A stretch of 64,000 nt of DNA from positions 1 through 64,000 of the forward strand of contig JAFTPT010000023.1 in the NCBI GenBank assembly GCA_017463155.1, written 5' to 3'. Both the position numbers and the translations under genes were made by a program. This DNA comes from Blautia sp. (GTDB taxonomy: Bacteria; Bacillota; Clostridia; Lachnospirales; Lachnospiraceae). Positions 26,217 to 35,262 of the stretch are shown here, one piece after another; position 1 is the first letter of the stretch; every line of letters begins with the position of its first letter. The notes beneath the pieces were generated by a model. That model was not told where the DNA came from and made no database searches. It saw nothing but the letters and a program-made list of their open reading frames with translations.

Positions 26217-27224
26217 ATGGATACCATCAAGATCCCGCTGGGCTACAGTTCAGACCTTTCGCTGCACGACACCCAGATCGCCATCAAGACCGTCAAGGAC
26301 TTTTTTCAGCAGACACTGGCGCAGAAGCTCAATCTTCTCCGCGTTTCCGCACCCGTTTTCGTGGACCCCCGGTCCGGCCTGAACGACAATCTGAACGGCG
26401 TCGAACGCCCTGTCAGCTTTGATATCAAGGGTTTTGACGGAAACGCCGAGATCGTACATTCGCTGGCCAAGTGGAAACGCTATGCGCTTCAGCAGTATGG
26501 TTTTCAGAAGGGCGAAGGCCTCTACACCGATATGGTCGCGATCCGCAGGGACGAGGACGTGGACAACATCCACTCCATCTATGTGGACCAGTGGGACTGG
26601 GAAAAGATCATCGGCAAGGAAGAACGCACCATGGAGACCCTGATCAACACCGTACGGGCCATCTACAGTGCACTTCGAAAGACCGAAAAATACATGGCCG
26701 TCCAGTATGATTACATTGAGGAGATCCTCCCGAGGGAGATCGCCTTTGTATCCACCCAGGAGCTGGTGGACATGTACCCGGATCTCACGCCGAAGGAACG
26801 GGAGTACAAGGCCGTCAAGGAAAAGGGCGCCGTGTTCCTGATGCAGGTAGGCAAAAAGCTCAGCAACGGCGAGCGCCACGACGGACGTGCGCCGGACTAT
26901 GATGACTGGGAGCTGAACGGGGACATCCTCGTCTACTATCCGGTCCTCGATATCGCGCTGGAGCTTTCCTCCATGGGCATCCGTGTCGACGAGAAGGCGC
27001 TTGACCAGCAGCTGACCGAAGCCGGCTGCGACGACCGCCGCGAGCTGCCCTTCCAGAAGGCTGTCCTGAACGGCGAGCTGCCCTACACGATCGGCGGCGG
27101 TATCGGCCAGTCCAGGATCTGTATGTTCTATCTTCGCAAAGCCCACATCGGCGAGGTGCATGTATCCCTCTGGCCGGAGGAAATGCGCACCACAGCCGCC
27201 GAGAACGGGATCGTGCTGCTGTAA
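26217..27224 (+). CDS. asnA: Aspartate--ammonia ligase (asparagine synthetase A)
   Basis: 335 residues, close to the E. coli AsnA length of 330. It starts at ATG 26217 with AAGGAGG nine bases upstream. Class II aaRS-like fold: FDPRSGLNDNLNG-type loop (VDPRSGLNDNLNGVERPV), LAKWKRYAL, DMVAIRRDED and IYVDQWDWEK, and the motif-3-like GGGIGQSR near the C-terminus. It makes asparagine from aspartate, ammonia and ATP. It is transcribed alone, with its own promoter and a palindromic terminator repeat. Confidence 0.97.
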   Translation: MDTIKIPLGYSSDLSLHDTQIAIKTVKDFFQQTLAQKLNLLRVSAPVFVDPRSGLNDNLNGVERPVSFDIKGFDGNAEIVHSLAKWKRYALQQYGFQKGEGLYTDMVAIRRDEDVDNIHSIYVDQWDWEKIIGKEERTMETLINTVRAIYSALRKTEKYMAVQYDYIEEILPREIAFVSTQELVDMYPDLTPKEREYKAVKEKGAVFLMQVGKKLSNGERHDGRAPDYDDWELNGDILVYYPVLDIALELSSMGIRVDEKALDQQLTEAGCDDRRELPFQKAVLNGELPYTIGGGIGQSRICMFYLRKAHIGEVHVSLWPEEMRTTAAENGIVLL

Positions 27225-27230
27225 CAAAAC

Positions 27231-27308
27231 GGGGAAAAGACAGGGGACGGTTCTGTGTCTTGTTTGACGGAGCAAACAAGACACAGAACCGTCCCCTGTC
27301 CTTTCCCC
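27231..27308. repeat. 78-bp near-perfect palindrome (terminator-like repeat, copy 2)
   Basis: Arms 27231-27266 and 27273-27308 pair with one mismatch around a six-base loop. The central sequence matches the palindrome at 21-96 almost base for base. It lies between the convergent asnA gene and the membrane-protein gene at 27322, so it can act as a bidirectional terminator. Confidence 0.88.
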
Positions 27309-27321
27309 ATTCCGCCCTGTT

Positions 27322-27909
27322 TCACTTTCGTTTATCCATGATCCACGTAGGCTGCTGAGCTTCCTCATCATTTCGGATCCGGTAGATCAGAATGCCGATC
27401 GCAAGTGCCGAGAGCAGCGCGACCCAGGCACCAATTCCGGCCGTGGTAAGCTGCATGTTTACACTGCTGCTGTCCATATAGTCCGAAAGCTCCTCTCCCA
27501 GAAGGTTCCGAAGCTGCGGGTTCAGAAGCCTGCACAGGATCCGGATCCCGAGCCAGGACAGAAGGTCGAACACGGCGGCGAGCACGGCGAACAGCTGCCG
27601 GTGGCTTTCCCTGCGGAGGATGCCGCGCACAACGACCAGCAGGTTCAGAAGGAACATCACCGTGATCAGGATGCAGACCGGGATCACGGTGCCCGAGACC
27701 TTCGGAATATGATAAACACCGGTGTACATTCCCGAAAGATTCAGGATCCCGAGCGGGACCACATCCTCGATCGTATCCGCCAGAAGAGGATCAAGGCTGA
27801 TCCAGGGCAGGAACACGGACAGGCAGGCGATCACCGCCGAAGCCGTCACCAGATGCCACTTCCTCTGCACCGTACGGGCAGAGGGTTCGTAGAATTGTCT
27901 GTATTTCAT
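27322..27909 (-). CDS. Membrane protein of unknown function, four segments
   Basis: 195 residues with hydrophobic stretches at about 18-40, 75-100, 105-128 and 155-178. The N-terminal tail YRQFYEPSARTVQRK is cytoplasmic by the positive-inside rule, and the C-terminal tail is polar (RNDEEAQQPTWIMDKRK). No family recognised. It lies 21 bases after the transglutaminase-like gene, so the two are probably cotranscribed, which would suggest a cell-envelope role. Confidence 0.65.
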   Translation of the reverse strand: MKYRQFYEPSARTVQRKWHLVTASAVIACLSVFLPWISLDPLLADTIEDVVPLGILNLSGMYTGVYHIPKVSGTVIPVCILITVMFLLNLLVVVRGILRRESHRQLFAVLAAVFDLLSWLGIRILCRLLNPQLRNLLGEELSDYMDSSSVNMQLTTAGIGAWVALLSALAIGILIYRIRNDEEAQQPTWIMDKRK

Positions 27910-27930
27910 CTTCTTTTCTCCCGAAATCTT

Positions 27931-29025
27931 TCAAAGCCATTTTACAACGCCTTTGACGATCTTCATGGTGTACACGTCGTCTCTTCGAAGACGGAACGGA
28001 TATTTGGCCGGATCCAGCATATACAGGCTTGTTTTCGGACGAGGCCGCTGCATGGACGTGTCGCACATGTACCAGACATCGTCCTTTTTGATCTCTGTCC
28101 AGCCGTGGGTCGAAAGACTTCCGGTCGGATGGCTTGACACGCCGCCGACCCCGACCCGCACTTCGTAACCGATCGCCTTGGCCGCATAGGCCAGTGCGAC
28201 GGCTCCCCGGTAGCAGTTGCCTTTTTTATTGGTGAACATATACGCGGCGTAGGAAGGCATCTTGGATTTTGACACAGCATCGTGGGGACCGCCGTACCGG
28301 TAGACGCTCCACATCACATCATAGCATTTTTTCAGCTTCTGTTCTCTGGTCCAGCCGTTTTTGGTATATTTCCGGACGTAGGCGACCGCCTGCTTCATCA
28401 CCTTGTCGGTGACCCGGATCCCGCTGCCGTCCACATAGTAATAGCCGGAAGAATCCCCGACGATGGCGTTCTTTTTGAGATGTCCGTCCTTCTTGTCAAA
28501 GAAGTAGGTATAGCTGCCGATCTTCCGCCAGCCGTACACTTTTTTACCGTTCAGGTAATAGTAGGATTTATTCGCCTCCGTGACCCAGAGCTTATGCGGG
28601 CTGGTCTGTCCGCGGATCGAACTGTAGGCCGGAACGCCGAGGAGTTTTTTATCGCCGGAACGGATCCAGGTTCGGACGGTATAGGCGTATTTGACTGCCG
28701 GAAGGATCTTATGGGCCGCCGATGACGTGTGCACGTAGGAATGCTGCGGCGCCTCCACCGAAGCGATCTGCACCCATTTATCGTTCTCTTTACGATATAC
28801 ATAGTATCCGTCTGCCCCTTTGACCGTAGTCCAGGTGATCCGGAGGCTCGTATTGCCGGCGGAAACCACCTTGCCGAGCTTTACGGAGGGAAGTGTGTTT
28901 TTGACCGGAAGCGGGTTTTCTGTTTCCTGCGATACCGTCTCCGCCATGATCGTGGACGGAAGGCCTGCCAGGCAGATCAGGAAAAGAAAAACTGCTATCG
29001 TCAGATAAAATCGATTTTTTGACAC
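27931..29025 (-). CDS. Secreted transglutaminase-like protein with wall-associated repeats
   Basis: 364 residues from GTG 29025, which has AGGAGGG about 11 nt upstream and gives a clean signal peptide (SKNRFYLTIAVFLFLIC). An ATG at 29061 would add 12 residues. A fibronectin-type-III-like segment (SLRITWTTVKGADGYYVYRK) follows the signal, then tyrosine-rich repeats (YYYLNGKKVYGWRK, YTYFFDKKDGHLKKNA), which resemble choline/glucan-binding repeats. The C-terminal transglutaminase-like core has Cys (GNCYRGA), His (STHGWTEI) and Asp (YMCDTSM) in triad order. It probably acts outside the cell as a protease or crosslinking enzyme, or is surface-bound. Confidence 0.85.
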   Translation of the reverse strand: MSKNRFYLTIAVFLFLICLAGLPSTIMAETVSQETENPLPVKNTLPSVKLGKVVSAGNTSLRITWTTVKGADGYYVYRKENDKWVQIASVEAPQHSYVHTSSAAHKILPAVKYAYTVRTWIRSGDKKLLGVPAYSSIRGQTSPHKLWVTEANKSYYYLNGKKVYGWRKIGSYTYFFDKKDGHLKKNAIVGDSSGYYYVDGSGIRVTDKVMKQAVAYVRKYTKNGWTREQKLKKCYDVMWSVYRYGGPHDAVSKSKMPSYAAYMFTNKKGNCYRGAVALAYAAKAIGYEVRVGVGGVSSHPTGSLSTHGWTEIKKDDVWYMCDTSMQRPRPKTSLYMLDPAKYPFRLRRDDVYTMKIVKGVVKWL

Positions 29026-29157
29026 GGGATGCGAGCCCTCCTTCCGGTTCATCGCTTGCATATACCAGCTCTGTTTTTATCGGATGCAACTTATCCTGAT
29101 TATACGACGGATTGAAAAATCAGGCAACTTCTTCTCCGGACTTTAGAAAAAATTTAT

Positions 29158-29186
29158 TTGACACTGTATTCCCTTCATACTATCAT
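29158..29186 (+). promoter_or_regulatory. Promoter of the CBS-domain gene
   Basis: A perfect TTGACA -35 and a TATCAT -10 are separated by 17 bases, ending 31 bases before the GTG start. Confidence 0.85.
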
Positions 29187-29217
29187 ATTTATATAGTTTT
29201 TATATCGAGGTACTACC

Positions 29218-29640
29218 GTGAACATTTTATTTTTTCTGACACCCAAGAGTGATGTCGCCTATATCTACGAGAACGAGACGCTCCGTCAGGCACTCGAAAA
29301 GATGGAGCACCGTAAGTTCAGCTGTATTCCCCTTCTGAATGCCGACGGCAAATATACCGGCACCATCTCCGAGGGGGATCTTCTCTGGGGAATGCGCCAC
29401 CTGAACATCCAGGACCAGAAGGACGCAGAGGGTGTCTCCATCATGGCGATTCCGAGACGGGCGGCCTACAAGCCGGTCAAGGCCAGCGCCAACATCGAGG
29501 ATGTTCTGGACTGCGCCATCAACCAGAATTTTGTCCCCGTCGTCGACGACATGGGCTCCTTCATCGGCCTGGTCACGCGCAAGGAGATTCTGAAATACTG
29601 CTATAAGGAACTGAAAAAAGCTGCCCGGCGGGACGGATAA
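29218..29640 (+). CDS. Tandem-CBS-domain protein
   Basis: 140 residues starting at GTG 29218 (GAGGT 8 nt upstream). It consists of a pair of CBS motifs (ETLRQALEKMEHRKFSCIPLLNADGKYTGTISEGDLL and ASANIEDVLDCAINQNFVPVVDDMGSFIGLVTRKEIL), and nothing else. Stand-alone CBS pairs bind adenine nucleotides and act as energy sensors or regulate a partner. No partner is linked here. It ends in a terminator that overlaps its 3' end. Confidence 0.92.
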   Translation: MNILFFLTPKSDVAYIYENETLRQALEKMEHRKFSCIPLLNADGKYTGTISEGDLLWGMRHLNIQDQKDAEGVSIMAIPRRAAYKPVKASANIEDVLDCAINQNFVPVVDDMGSFIGLVTRKEILKYCYKELKKAARRDG

Positions 29641-29663
29641 GTCCCGGGGCAGCTTCTTTTTTT
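29618..29663. terminator. Terminator between convergent CBS and amino-acid-transport genes
   Basis: AAGCTGCCC near 29618-29626 pairs with GGGCAGCTT (29647-29655), preceded by six As and followed by CTTTTTTT. The left arm lies in the CBS coding region. It can work in both directions. Confidence 0.85.
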
Positions 29664-29666
29664 GTC

Positions 29667-30413
29667 TTACAGAACCTTTGACAGGAAGTCCCGGAGGCGC
29701 GGATTCTTCGGATTTGCAAAGAACTCCGCCGGCTCGTTCTCTTCCTGGATCTTTCCATCATCGATAAAGATCACGCGGGTTCCCACCTCACGGGCAAAGC
29801 CCATCTCATGGGTCACCACGACCATGGTCATACCGGATCTCGCCAGCTCCTTCATCAGCTCAAGCACCTCCCCGACCATCTCAGGGTCGAGCGCGCTGGT
29901 GGGCTCGTCGAACAGCATCACATCGGGGTTCATCGCAAGGGCTCTTGCGATGGCCACGCGCTGCTTCTGTCCGCCGGACAGCATATCCGGATAGGTATCC
30001 GCCTTTTCGGGAAGGCCGATCCTGGCCAGCAGCTCTTCTGCCCGTCTGGAAGCCTCCTCCTGCGTCATCAGTTTCAGCTTGACCGGCGCCATCATGATGT
30101 TTTCCTTCACGGTCTTGTGCGGAAACAGGTTAAACTGCTGGAAAACCATGCCGATCTTCTGTCTGTGCTTGTTGATATCCACCTTTGGATCCGTAATGTC
30201 GGTCCCTTCAAAAAGGATCCTTCCACCCGTGGGCGTCTCCAGAAGATTCAGCGAACGGAGAAAGGTGGATTTGCCGGAACCGGAAGGACCTATGACAACA
30301 ACTACCTCTCCCTGGTGAATATCCGTGGTGATCCCGTCCAGAACCTGGTTGTCGCCGAAAGCTTTTTCCAGCCCCTGTACCTCGATCAGCACACTACCCT
30401 TCTCTACGTTCAT
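29667..30413 (-). CDS. Polar amino-acid ABC transporter ATPase (GlnQ-like)
   Basis: 248 residues. Walker A is GPSGSGKST, the signature is [15 protein letters not shown], Walker B is [12 protein letters not shown] and the H-loop is VVTHEMGF. The layout and the FFANPKNPR tail are standard for glutamine/histidine/cystine importers. Overlaps the permease gene by 20 bases. Last gene of a three-gene importer operon (binding protein, permease, ATPase). Confidence 0.95.
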   Translation of the reverse strand: MNVEKGSVLIEVQGLEKAFGDNQVLDGITTDIHQGEVVVVIGPSGSGKSTFLRSLNLLETPTGGRILFEGTDITDPKVDINKHRQKIGMVFQQFNLFPHKTVKENIMMAPVKLKLMTQEEASRRAEELLARIGLPEKADTYPDMLSGGQKQRVAIARALAMNPDVMLFDEPTSALDPEMVGEVLELMKELARSGMTMVVVTHEMGFAREVGTRVIFIDDGKIQEENEPAEFFANPKNPRLRDFLSKVL

Positions 30414-31104
30414 TTTTACGAAGTCTCCTTTCCAGTCTGGTCATCAGGAAGCTCAGCAGCATGACAATAGCCAGATAGATCAGTGCTGCCGCGATCAGGG
30501 GCATAAATGCATTGTAGGTCCGGCTCTGGATCAGCATGGCCCCTTTGGTCAGATCCATCATGCCGATATAACCGATGATCGAGGTCTCTTTCAGAAGAAC
30601 GATCAGCTCATTTACCAGCGCCGGCAGAACGTTCTTGAAGGCCTGCGGCATGACGATCATGCTCATGGTCTGTTTGAAATTCAATCCCAGGCTCCGTCCT
30701 GCCTCCGTCTGGCCTTTGTCTACCGACATGATCCCGGAACGGACGATCTCCGCCACGTAGGCGCCGGAGTTGATGCCGAAGGCGATCGTGCCCACGAGGA
30801 TCTTGTTCAGATTGACACTGGCAAAGATCACGTAGTTTACGATCAGCAGCTGGATCATGCTGGGTGTACCGCGGATAACCGTCAGGTAAACGACGCAGAT
30901 CGCGTTCAGAAGCTTCGGCCTGCCGGTCTTGTCGTAGGTGGACCGGATGATTGCCACCAGAAAGCCGATCACGATGCCCAGAAGAGAAGCCAGGATCGTG
31001 ATGATCAGGGTCGTTTTGAGACCGTCGACCAGCCACAGGTACCTGTCATCCTTGATAAAATTGAGATAAAAGTCATCTGCAAAGCTAGCTGTTAAAAAGT
31101 TCAT
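30394..31104 (-). CDS. Polar amino-acid ABC transporter permease (HisMQ/GlnP-like)
   Basis: 236 residues from ATG 31104 (GGGGAG six nt upstream). Five to six membrane helices are present, and the coupling helix is [23 protein letters not shown], a full EAA motif. The binding-protein gene precedes it by 91 bases that contain a 12-bp hairpin (31129-31161). Confidence 0.94.
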   Translation of the reverse strand: MNFLTASFADDFYLNFIKDDRYLWLVDGLKTTLIITILASLLGIVIGFLVAIIRSTYDKTGRPKLLNAICVVYLTVIRGTPSMIQLLIVNYVIFASVNLNKILVGTIAFGINSGAYVAEIVRSGIMSVDKGQTEAGRSLGLNFKQTMSMIVMPQAFKNVLPALVNELIVLLKETSIIGYIGMMDLTKGAMLIQSRTYNAFMPLIAAALIYLAIVMLLSFLMTRLERRLRKNERREG

Positions 31105-31128
31105 TTTTTTCTCCCCGCCCACATGCGA

Positions 31129-31161
31129 ACAGAGCTGCCGGCCTATCGTCGGCAGCTCTGT
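31129..31161 (-). other. Intercistronic hairpin, 12-bp perfect stem
   Basis: ACAGAGCTGCCG pairs with CGGCAGCTCTGT around a nine-base loop; no T-run follows on the minus strand. It lies between the binding-protein gene and the permease gene of the amino-acid importer. Its position matches that of the hairpins at 4991-5023 and 56199-56229. Confidence 0.8.
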
Positions 31162-31195
31162 CTGTTTCTATGGAGTCCTCAATCTAAAATGCTGA

Positions 31196-31981
31196 TTATT
31201 TCTTGACAATGATGACCTGCTTCGCGTTGGTGTACGGTTCGGTAAAGTTTACGCTGGCCATACGGTCTTCCGTGATGGTCATGCCGGCGGCGCCGAAATC
31301 GGCCTTTCCGGACTGCACGGCCGGAAGGATCGCGTCAAATTCCATGTCGCTGATCTCCAGCTCATAGCCGAGCTTGTCGCAGATCGCCTGGGCGATATCC
31401 GCGTCGATACCGATGATCTCGTCGCCTTCATGATATTCATAGGGCTCGAATTCCGCGTTGGTAGCCATGACGAGGGTTCCGTTGGAACGATCCACATTCT
31501 CCGGAGAGGTGTAGGGGGTCTGGCCTGCCGCATCACCGATATAGTTGTTGATGATGCTGTCCAGTACGCCGCCGTCCTTCATCTCGGCGAGGGCACCGTT
31601 CATGGCCTCCAGAAGCTCCTCGTTGTCCTTTTTGAGGCAGATCGCATATTCTTCATCCGCGAAGGGCTCGTCCAGGATCTGCAGCTCGTCGGGATTCTTC
31701 TCGACAAATTTGGCTGCCGGCTCGGAGTCGATGATCACACAGTCCACCTGGCCTGCCAGAAGGGCCTGTACGGCTTCGCTTCCCTTGTTGTAACGCTCAA
31801 TGGTGGAGCCTTCGGCTTCGTAATCGGACGCGTAGATGTCGCCGGTCGTTCCCAGCTGTACGCCGATGGTCTTGCCCGGAAGGTCGTCAATGGAGGCGAC
31901 TTCCGCAAAAGAGACGGATGCCATGCCAAGGGTCATTGCTGCGCCAAGTACCAGTGCTGTGATTTTTTTCAGGTTTTTCAT
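31196..31981 (-). CDS. Amino-acid ABC transporter substrate-binding protein (SBP family 3)
   Basis: 261 residues from ATG 31981 (AGGAGG seven nt upstream). The signal peptide is MKNLKKITALVLGAAMTLG and ends near SFA-EVAS, without a lipobox cysteine. The mature part has the family-3 pattern: GKTIGVQLGTTGDIYA, AGQVDCVIIDSEPA, GTLVMATNAEFEPYEY, and IGIDADIAQAI, plus the late AAGMTITEDRMASVNFTEPY. Two tandem SBP-3 lobes appear permuted, since the GTLVMATNAEFEPYEY lobe that normally comes first here lies at about 140-260. The permuted order is known in some family members. Confidence 0.9.
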   Translation of the reverse strand: MKNLKKITALVLGAAMTLGMASVSFAEVASIDDLPGKTIGVQLGTTGDIYASDYEAEGSTIERYNKGSEAVQALLAGQVDCVIIDSEPAAKFVEKNPDELQILDEPFADEEYAICLKKDNEELLEAMNGALAEMKDGGVLDSIINNYIGDAAGQTPYTSPENVDRSNGTLVMATNAEFEPYEYHEGDEIIGIDADIAQAICDKLGYELEISDMEFDAILPAVQSGKADFGAAGMTITEDRMASVNFTEPYTNAKQVIIVKK

Positions 31982-32075
31982 GAATAATCCTCCTTTTTTC
32001 CGTTCAAGGATCCACGTTTTCAAGTGGAACGGTTGAATAAATATACACAAATCGTGCATATGTTTCTGGTTCTCT

Positions 32076-32103
32076 ATTATACCCTGTTTCCATCAAAATG
32101 CAA
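32076..32103 (-). promoter_or_regulatory. Promoter of the amino-acid importer operon
   Basis: On the minus strand TTGCAT and TATAAT are separated by 16 bases, about 95 bases upstream of the binding-protein start. Confidence 0.7.
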
Positions 32104-32140
32104 GAGCAGAGTTTTGGAAAATTGACGCCCGATGCGGATA

Positions 32141-33037
32141 TCACCTGAAATCCGGAAGGATGATCTCCCCCGAAAAGACCTCCTCGGCCGGACCGGTCAT
32201 GTAGACCGTGTCTTCGGTGCGGTCCCACTCGATCATAAGATCTCCGCCCAGAAGCTGCACCGTCACAGGTCCGTCCGGGGAAACAACGCCGTTCAGGATC
32301 GAAGCGACGGCGGAAGCACAGGCGCCGGTCCCGCAGGCCAGGGTCTCGCCGCTGCCACGCTCCCAGACCCGCATCCGGATCGTATGCGCATCCACCTTCG
32401 ATACAAATTCGGTATTGACTCTGTCCGGAAAGCAGGGATGGTTTTCAAAAAAAGGGCCTATCTTCGGAAGATCCAGTTCTCCGGGATCCTCCACAAACAC
32501 GACCGCGTGGGGATTGCCCATGGATACCGCCGTAAAACGCCACAGCTGTCTGTCAACCATATACGGAACATCGATGATCCTGCCGGATGCTTCCGCATTC
32601 CGGCATTCCTCCGGGGCGTCCTTCGCGAGCGCTGCAAGGTCCACGGGGATCGCCTCCGGTGAAAAGACCGGCTTTCCCATGTTCACCCGTACCTTAGCCA
32701 CCTTTCCATCCTGCACTGTCAGGTCCAGGGTCTTGATCCCGGCGCCGGTGGCCACCGTGATGCGCTCTTTGTCCACGATCCCGTGATCGTAGGCATATTT
32801 GGCCACACAGCGGATCCCGTTTCCGCACATGGCACCCCTGGAGCCGTCCAGGTTGTACATGTCCATCTCACAGTCCGCCACATCGGACGGCCTGATCAGG
32901 ATCAGCCCGTCCGAGCCGATCCCGAAATGACGGTCGCTCACGAACCGGGCTGTACCGGCCGGATCATCCACCGTCTCTTCAAAGCAGTTCACATATACGT
33001 AATCGTTTCCGATCCCCTGCATCTTCGTAAACTTCAT
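32141..33037 (-). CDS. dapF: Diaminopimelate epimerase
   Basis: 298 residues from ATG 33037 (GAGGTG upstream). The two catalytic cysteines are in the expected blocks MCGNGIRCVAKY and ACGTGACASAV, with a QGIGNDYVYVN N-terminus. The enzyme converts LL- to meso-diaminopimelate for lysine and peptidoglycan synthesis. The aldo/keto reductase gene precedes it by 20 bases, probably in one transcript. No other dap gene is in the window. Confidence 0.97.
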   Translation of the reverse strand: MKFTKMQGIGNDYVYVNCFEETVDDPAGTARFVSDRHFGIGSDGLILIRPSDVADCEMDMYNLDGSRGAMCGNGIRCVAKYAYDHGIVDKERITVATGAGIKTLDLTVQDGKVAKVRVNMGKPVFSPEAIPVDLAALAKDAPEECRNAEASGRIIDVPYMVDRQLWRFTAVSMGNPHAVVFVEDPGELDLPKIGPFFENHPCFPDRVNTEFVSKVDAHTIRMRVWERGSGETLACGTGACASAVASILNGVVSPDGPVTVQLLGGDLMIEWDRTEDTVYMTGPAEEVFSGEIILPDFR

Positions 33038-33057
33038 AGTCACCTCTGTTTTTCCTG

Positions 33058-34194
33058 TCACTGATCAAAATGCGCCGATACCTTTTTCATCAGACGGATG
33101 ATCGGTAGATGCTGGGGACATACCTCCTCGCACTGGCCGCACTCCACACAGTCAGCCGCCTTCCCGAAGTCCCTTGCCAGGGCTTCATAATTGGAAAAAT
33201 TCACGGTCCAGCCCTTCTCCGCAAGATCCTCCCGCATATTCTCGTTATACAAGGAGAAATACTTCGGGATCGGAATGCTCTGCGGACATCCTTCCGTGCA
33301 GTAAGAGCAGCCGGTACAGGGGATCTCGATCTGGTCGTTGATGATCTGAGCCACGCGGAAGCAGAGTGCTTTTTCCTCCTCATTCAGCGGGGTAAACGAC
33401 TTCATGTAGGAGAGGTTGTCCTCCATCTGCGCATAGCTGCTCATACCGGAGAGGACCACCATCACATTCGGCAGGCTGGCTGCAAAGCGGATCGCCCAGC
33501 TGGGCAGGGACATGCCCGGTGCAGCGTTCGTAAGCAGGCTTTCGGCCTTCTTCGGCATTTTTGCAAGCGTCCCGCCCTTGACCGGCTCCATGACGATCAC
33601 GGGCTTGTTGTGCCTGACCGCGACCTCATAGCACTCCCGGGAACGGACCCACTCGCTTTCCCAGTCAAGATAATTGATCTGCAGCTGAACAAATTCCACC
33701 TCCGGGTGGTCTGTCAGGATCCGGTCCAGCACCTCCGGCTTATCGTGGAACGAAAAGCCCGCGTGCCGGATCAGCCCCTGCTGCTTTTTCTCCTGCTGCC
33801 AGGCAAAGCAGTCGAATTTCTCGTATTTGCCGATGCTGCCCGCGTCTATACCGTGCAGCAGGTAATAGTCGAAATAGCCGGCTCCGGTCTTCGCAAGCTG
33901 CTCATTGAAGACCTTGTCCCGGTCCTCCAGGGAATCGAAGAAGCCGGCATGCAGCTTCGTCGCCAGTGTAAAGCTCTCCCTCGGGTAGCGGTCTACCAGC
34001 GCCTCCTTTGCAAAATTCTCGCTTTTGAACCCCTGGTACATCCACGCCGTGTCAAAATAGGTGAAGCCGTTCTCCATGAACAGATCCACCATTCTCTTCA
34101 TCTGCTCCACATCCACATCCGCTTCATTCTTCGGGTCCAGGAGCGGCAGCCGCATGAGGCCGAATCCCAGTTTTTTTGCAGGTCTGAAATCCAT
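33058..34194 (-). CDS. Aldo/keto reductase with C-terminal 4Fe-4S domain
   Basis: 378 residues from ATG 34194 (GGAG 7 nt upstream); ATG 34200 is too close to the same site. AKR barrel: GFGLMRLPLLDP, FDTAWMYQG with Tyr, ATKLHAG with Lys, YYLLHGID with His, completing the tetrad. The C-terminal about 90 residues add two ferredoxin-type clusters (CTGCSYCTEGCPQSIP and CVECGQCEEVCPQHLP). This type is common in anaerobic Firmicutes; the natural substrate is unknown. Confidence 0.93.
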   Translation of the reverse strand: MDFRPAKKLGFGLMRLPLLDPKNEADVDVEQMKRMVDLFMENGFTYFDTAWMYQGFKSENFAKEALVDRYPRESFTLATKLHAGFFDSLEDRDKVFNEQLAKTGAGYFDYYLLHGIDAGSIGKYEKFDCFAWQQEKKQQGLIRHAGFSFHDKPEVLDRILTDHPEVEFVQLQINYLDWESEWVRSRECYEVAVRHNKPVIVMEPVKGGTLAKMPKKAESLLTNAAPGMSLPSWAIRFAASLPNVMVVLSGMSSYAQMEDNLSYMKSFTPLNEEEKALCFRVAQIINDQIEIPCTGCSYCTEGCPQSIPIPKYFSLYNENMREDLAEKGWTVNFSNYEALARDFGKAADCVECGQCEEVCPQHLPIIRLMKKVSAHFDQ

Positions 34195-34245
34195 CTTCAT
34201 TCTCCTTTCATTCTTTTTCTCTTTTTTTATCATAACAGGCCTTAC

Positions 34246-34563
34246 CTACGGCAGAAACGCGATCACGCGCTCCGCGATGAACACGGCGCAGCAGGCCACG
34301 ACCGCAACGGTAAGCAGGCTTTTTTCGAAATAGGCTGCCACGAGGGCGGCCGCAAAGCCGACGGCCCCCGCGAGGAGGCTTCCCGGCGCTGACAGAATTG
34401 CCGGAAAGGTCATGGCTGCCAGGCAGGCGTAGGGCACATAGTACAAAAATGACCGGACATGCACATTTTTGATCTCCCTGCGGGAAAGCACCAGCGGCAG
34501 CATCCGGATCAGATAGGTGACTCCTGCCATCACCAGGATATAAATATAGATATTTCCCCTCAT
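34246..34563 (-). CDS. azlD: AzlD-family branched-chain amino-acid transport subunit
   Basis: 105 residues, four predicted membrane segments. The AzlD hallmark is present: ILVMAGVTYLIRMLPLVLSRREI and LYYVPYACLAAMTFPAIL. It follows azlC without a gap and should form with it a two-component exporter of branched-chain amino acids or analogues. Confidence 0.92.
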   Translation of the reverse strand: MRGNIYIYILVMAGVTYLIRMLPLVLSRREIKNVHVRSFLYYVPYACLAAMTFPAILSAPGSLLAGAVGFAAALVAAYFEKSLLTVAVVACCAVFIAERVIAFLP

Positions 34564-35262
34564 CTATGCCTCCTCGACCGGGGCGATAAACGCGGCGATC
34601 CCGGCCACCAGCAATGTAATGATGATGATCACAAAGCCCGACGATACCTGTTGCAGCACCGGCACCCAGGCGAACAGGCAGCTCACCGCCATGGCCGCGA
34701 TGACCACGGCCAGCACGGAACGGTTCTTCTTGGCCGGTGGAACGATCACCGCCAGGAACATCCCGTAGATCGCCACGCTCAGGGCACTCATGATGAAATC
34801 CGGAAGCACGCTTCCCGAAAAAGCACCGATGACCGTACCGATCGTCCAGCCCGGAATGGCCAGACACATGACGCCGTAATTATAGAACGGGTGAACCTTG
34901 CCCGGCTGACTCGCGCTGACGCCGAAGATCTCGTCCGTGACCCCGAAGGCCACCAGATAGCGATGTGCCCAGGGCACGTCCCTGCGGAGCTTCTGCGACA
35001 GCGAGAAAGACATCAGGCAGTACCGGAGATTGATCACCAGCTGGGTGAGTGCCATCTCCCAGTAAGTTCCCTGCGCAAATATGATCTCCAGACCGGCAAA
35101 CTGGCCGGCGGAGGTAAGATTTGTCAGTGAGATCAGACCGGCCTGCCAGATCGTGAGGCCTCCCTGGACCGCCATCATACCGAAGGCAAAGGATACCGCA
35201 AAATAGCCCAGGCCTATGGGGATCCCGTCCCGCAGGCCCTTCTTAAAGCTTTCTGCTTTCAT
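34564..35262 (-). CDS. azlC: AzlC-family branched-chain amino-acid permease
   Basis: 232 residues. The AzlC start GLRDGIPIGLGYFAVSFAFG and SLTNLTSAGQFAGLEII are clear, with six to seven hydrophobic segments. It is coupled to the ACT gene upstream by a 4-base ATGA overlap and to azlD directly downstream. Confidence 0.93.
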   Translation of the reverse strand: MKAESFKKGLRDGIPIGLGYFAVSFAFGMMAVQGGLTIWQAGLISLTNLTSAGQFAGLEIIFAQGTYWEMALTQLVINLRYCLMSFSLSQKLRRDVPWAHRYLVAFGVTDEIFGVSASQPGKVHPFYNYGVMCLAIPGWTIGTVIGAFSGSVLPDFIMSALSVAIYGMFLAVIVPPAKKNRSVLAVVIAAMAVSCLFAWVPVLQQVSSGFVIIIITLLVAGIAAFIAPVEEA

